This document shows positions 6,712-8,229 of a DNA stretch of 8,229 nucleotides, one piece after another. The notes under the pieces were generated by a model that saw only the letters and a program-made list of their open reading frames with translations, was not told the DNA's origin and did not search any database. The number at the start of each line of letters is the position of its first letter. Position 1 is the stretch's first letter. The stretch spans positions 1-8,229 of the forward strand of contig DAOUET010000120.1 of NCBI GenBank assembly GCA_034430155.1, read 5' to 3'. The position numbers and the translations under genes are program-made. Source of the stretch: DAOUET01 sp034430155 (GTDB taxonomy: Bacteria > Chloroflexota > Anaerolineae > Anaerolineales > UBA4823).

Positions 6712-7401
6712 TTATGCCTTGTCCCACCTGGCTATTATGCTGAAACATGGTACCGTCCACGTAAGCAATCCACTTGTGAGTAACTCTAACACGAACCTGG
6801 TTTTTACGCGATTCTCCAAACCGCTCCCTGCAGCCTTGAGTGCGTAACGGATAACTTCCTTGTCTTGCAATGGAATAATCTTCGTGCAAGTTTCGAAATC
6901 AGGCCAGTGCCAAAATAACTTTACATCGGAGAAACCCAAACGTTGGATATACATAAGGTAATCTTTGGGAAATCCCATACCATGCCTTTGCGATCTTAAC
7001 CATTCTCTCATCTTGCTCCAACGGTTGATTGATCCCCACAAACCATATACTTCGACATAAAGACTACCACCCGGACATACCAATTTGGTTGTCAAATCCA
7101 GCATCTCGGAAGTCGGAGAACACGCCACAATGGTTTGATATTTCTTGGTGGAAGGTATTCTGAAAGGCAGATGATGGATGATTGTTAGAGAATCACTAAA
7201 CAAGTCTAATGCCTCTATCAAGGAAGTACGCTGGAGGCCAAGATAGACCACATCACTAAGACGTGGATCGGGTAACAAAAAACGCCAGTCGATACGCCGG
7301 ATTGATTGAAGCAAGGCATCAGAAGACACCCTCCCGTATTTGTCACCGTTTTCTTTATCCTTATTTTCCACAATCAAAGGTGAAATCAGTTTGGCTGTCA
7401 A
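6712..7401 (-). CDS. methyltransferase-like protein with a degenerate SAM motif
   Basis: About 229 residues in this frame. The middle resembles the second half of a class I methyltransferase: a beta-strand QTIVACSP (89-96), then the loop CPGGSLYVEVYG (109-120), and a C-terminal part with GFSDVKLFWHWP (156-167) and IIPL. The place where the Gly-rich SAM motif should be reads VVYLGLQRTSLIEAL (51-65) and lacks the GxGxG pattern, so catalysis is doubtful. Proteins with a start like SIRRIDWRFLLPDPRL occur beside APH-fold kinases in polysaccharide loci, as here; the function is unknown. The in-frame start is a TTG at 7401 with no good ribosome-binding site. The true N-terminus may lie at the ATG at 7430, one base out of frame (see separate entry). 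The stop is 5 nt before the APH-fold kinase start. Confidence 0.7.
   Translation of the reverse strand: MTAKLISPLIVENKDKENGDKYGRVSSDALLQSIRRIDWRFLLPDPRLSDVVYLGLQRTSLIEALDLFSDSLTIIHHLPFRIPSTKKYQTIVACSPTSEMLDLTTKLVCPGGSLYVEVYGLWGSINRWSKMREWLRSQRHGMGFPKDYLMYIQRLGFSDVKLFWHWPDFETCTKIIPLQDKEVIRYALKAAGSGLENRVKTRFVLELLTSGLLTWTVPCFSIIARWDKA
6717..6720 (-). promoter_or_regulatory. Shine-Dalgarno deciding the APH-fold kinase start
   Basis: AAGG on the minus strand, inside the end of the preceding gene and ten bases before the ATG at 6706, supports the short start. A further GGTGGGA lies at 6722-6728. The upstream ATG at 6748 has only a weak GGACGG nearby. Confidence 0.45.
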
Positions 7402-7430
7402 TAATATAATCTTTCAAAGAAGTCCGGCAT
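7398..7430 (-). other. ten-codon open frame, probable displaced 5' end of the methyltransferase-like gene
   Basis: An ATG at 7430, with AGGA three bases before it, opens MPDFFERLYY and then meets TGA at 7400-7398. That stop overlaps the TTG (7401-7399) from which the methyltransferase-like frame continues as TAKLISPLI. One extra T at this point would fuse the two into MPDFFERLYYLTAKLISPLI, a natural-looking amphipathic N-terminus. Either a one-base deletion (real or a sequencing error) broke the gene here, or a leader peptide is translationally coupled through the TTGA overlap. Confidence 0.45.
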
Positions 7431-7446
7431 TATTCCTAATTGTTGA

Positions 7447-8229
7447 TTAATTGAATATAGGTTCAAGTGCTTCGAATAAAGCCGGAATGTAAACCGGGTA
7501 AGGGTGACCCACAGCATAAGCCTCTTTACCCTGAAGGACTCGTTTCAATGCCTTACGCTGAATTTCCTCGGCATTTTCGATCAATCCATTTTTTCTGTCA
7601 GGAAATGCAAAACGGTATTTTAGATAAGCCGATATAAAATCCAGGCGCTCTTCTATTAGGGAGAAAACCATCCGTTCAGCGATTAATTGTGAATCGATTG
7701 GGTCTATCGTAATCTCCGGGCTCACATGGCTATTGACAAAGAACACCTTGTCAAATTTATATTGTAGGGCATTCTTATCGCTTCCAAAAACCTTATGAGG
7801 GGGTAAATGAACATAAAGCTGGTTCCTCATAAGCGGTAGCAGACGGGTCATTAATTTGATGGTTGTAGACCCGCTGCCAATACCACTCGAAACTGCAAGT
7901 TCCATTGAATTCACTAACAGGCTTAACCCCCGCAAACGAGCGCGATCCTTTAACCCGACCAGTGCCCTGTACTCAGGTAAATCTTGTAAGTGCCAATCCC
8001 AAACCCGAATCGGTTCTGGGATTCCGTACATTTGTGTACCATCCGCACTCAAATACACCCATTCATCACCAACATACTGGGCACCATTTGCCATAAATGC
8101 TAATAGGGTTTCAGTTTTACCCCCTTTGGCCCAGCCTGTTACTAAGGCACCAATACCTTTGTAGATGAAAGCAGAAGCATGTAAAGGTAGCATACCTTTA
8201 TTGAGTGCAGTCAGGTTAATAATGGGGAT
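7447..8229 (-). CDS. HPr kinase/phosphorylase-like P-loop protein (5' end beyond the right edge)
   Basis: The frame is open to the right edge: 12 further codons (IPIINLTALNKG) precede the internal Met at 8193, so that Met is probably not the start. 260 residues are visible. Counting from that Met, LPLHASA (2-8) leads into the Walker A motif GWAKGGKT (20-27) and an acidic VGDEW (41-45), the order found in HPr kinase/phosphorylase C-terminal domains (HAS, P-loop, then the DD/DE pair). The rest does not match the bifunctional enzyme that phosphorylates HPr Ser46. HprK-like proteins occur in polysaccharide and RiPP loci, where their substrate is mostly unknown. The C-terminal third is helical and charged. 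It ends 45 nt before the methyltransferase-like TTG and heads the visible gene run. Confidence 0.8.
   Translation of the reverse strand: MPIINLTALNKGMLPLHASAFIYKGIGALVTGWAKGGKTETLLAFMANGAQYVGDEWVYLSADGTQMYGIPEPIRVWDWHLQDLPEYRALVGLKDRARLRGLSLLVNSMELAVSSGIGSGSTTIKLMTRLLPLMRNQLYVHLPPHKVFGSDKNALQYKFDKVFFVNSHVSPEITIDPIDSQLIAERMVFSLIEERLDFISAYLKYRFAFPDRKNGLIENAEEIQRKALKRVLQGKEAYAVGHPYPVYIPALFEALEPIFN

Noticed and set aside
6707..6889. N-terminal extension of the APH-fold kinase (61 extra residues)
   Set aside because: It would overlap the methyltransferase-like gene by 178 nt, its residues are basic and unlike the family, and a well-placed ATG with an AAGG motif exists at 6706.

Overview
This is a gene-dense 8.2 kb accessory region of a bacterial chromosome. 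Every supportable gene lies on the minus strand, so transcription runs from the right edge to the left. Base composition is moderate. The gene repertoire (HPr-kinase-like P-loop protein, degenerate methyltransferase, APH-fold kinase, thymidylate-kinase-like protein, cytoplasmic NodB deacetylase, ATP-grasp ligase) is what I associate with surface-polysaccharide loci of Chloroflexota such as Anaerolineae. That placement is inference from gene content only; no marker gene is present. No tRNA, rRNA, insertion sequence, CRISPR array or phage gene was seen.

Layout in transcription order (right to left). (1) 8229-7447: 5'-truncated HPr kinase/phosphorylase-like P-loop protein. (2) 7401-6712: methyltransferase-like protein with an eroded SAM motif; its 5' end looks displaced by one base. 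(3) 6706-5678: APH/choline-kinase-fold phosphotransferase, starting 5 nt after gene 2. (4) 5611-4886: thymidylate-kinase-like P-loop kinase. (5) 4898-3867: NodB/CE4 polysaccharide deacetylase, overlapping gene 4. After a 141-nt gap come (6) 3725-2757: D-2-hydroxyacid dehydrogenase, and (7) 2720-1830: phosphoenolpyruvate mutase with the complete EDK-x5-NS signature. After a 180-nt gap with a candidate promoter come (8) 1649-405: COG3919-type ATP-grasp ligase, and (9) 344-1: start of a DUF4956 membrane protein that runs off the left edge.

How the genes may work together. PEP mutase makes phosphonopyruvate, but its equilibrium favours PEP, so an irreversible next step is needed. The usual partner, phosphonopyruvate decarboxylase, is absent here. 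The only adjacent enzyme that can act on phosphonopyruvate is the D-2-hydroxyacid dehydrogenase, 36 nt upstream of pepM and apparently co-transcribed. This suggests the reductive phosphonopyruvate-to-phosphonolactate branch, known from valinophos biosynthesis. The ATP-grasp ligase and the deacetylase then suggest a route to attach the phosphonate carboxylate to an amine, possibly a de-N-acetylated sugar of a surface glycan. The pairing of genes is seen in the sequence; the phosphonolactate route is inference; the glycan attachment is a speculative model.
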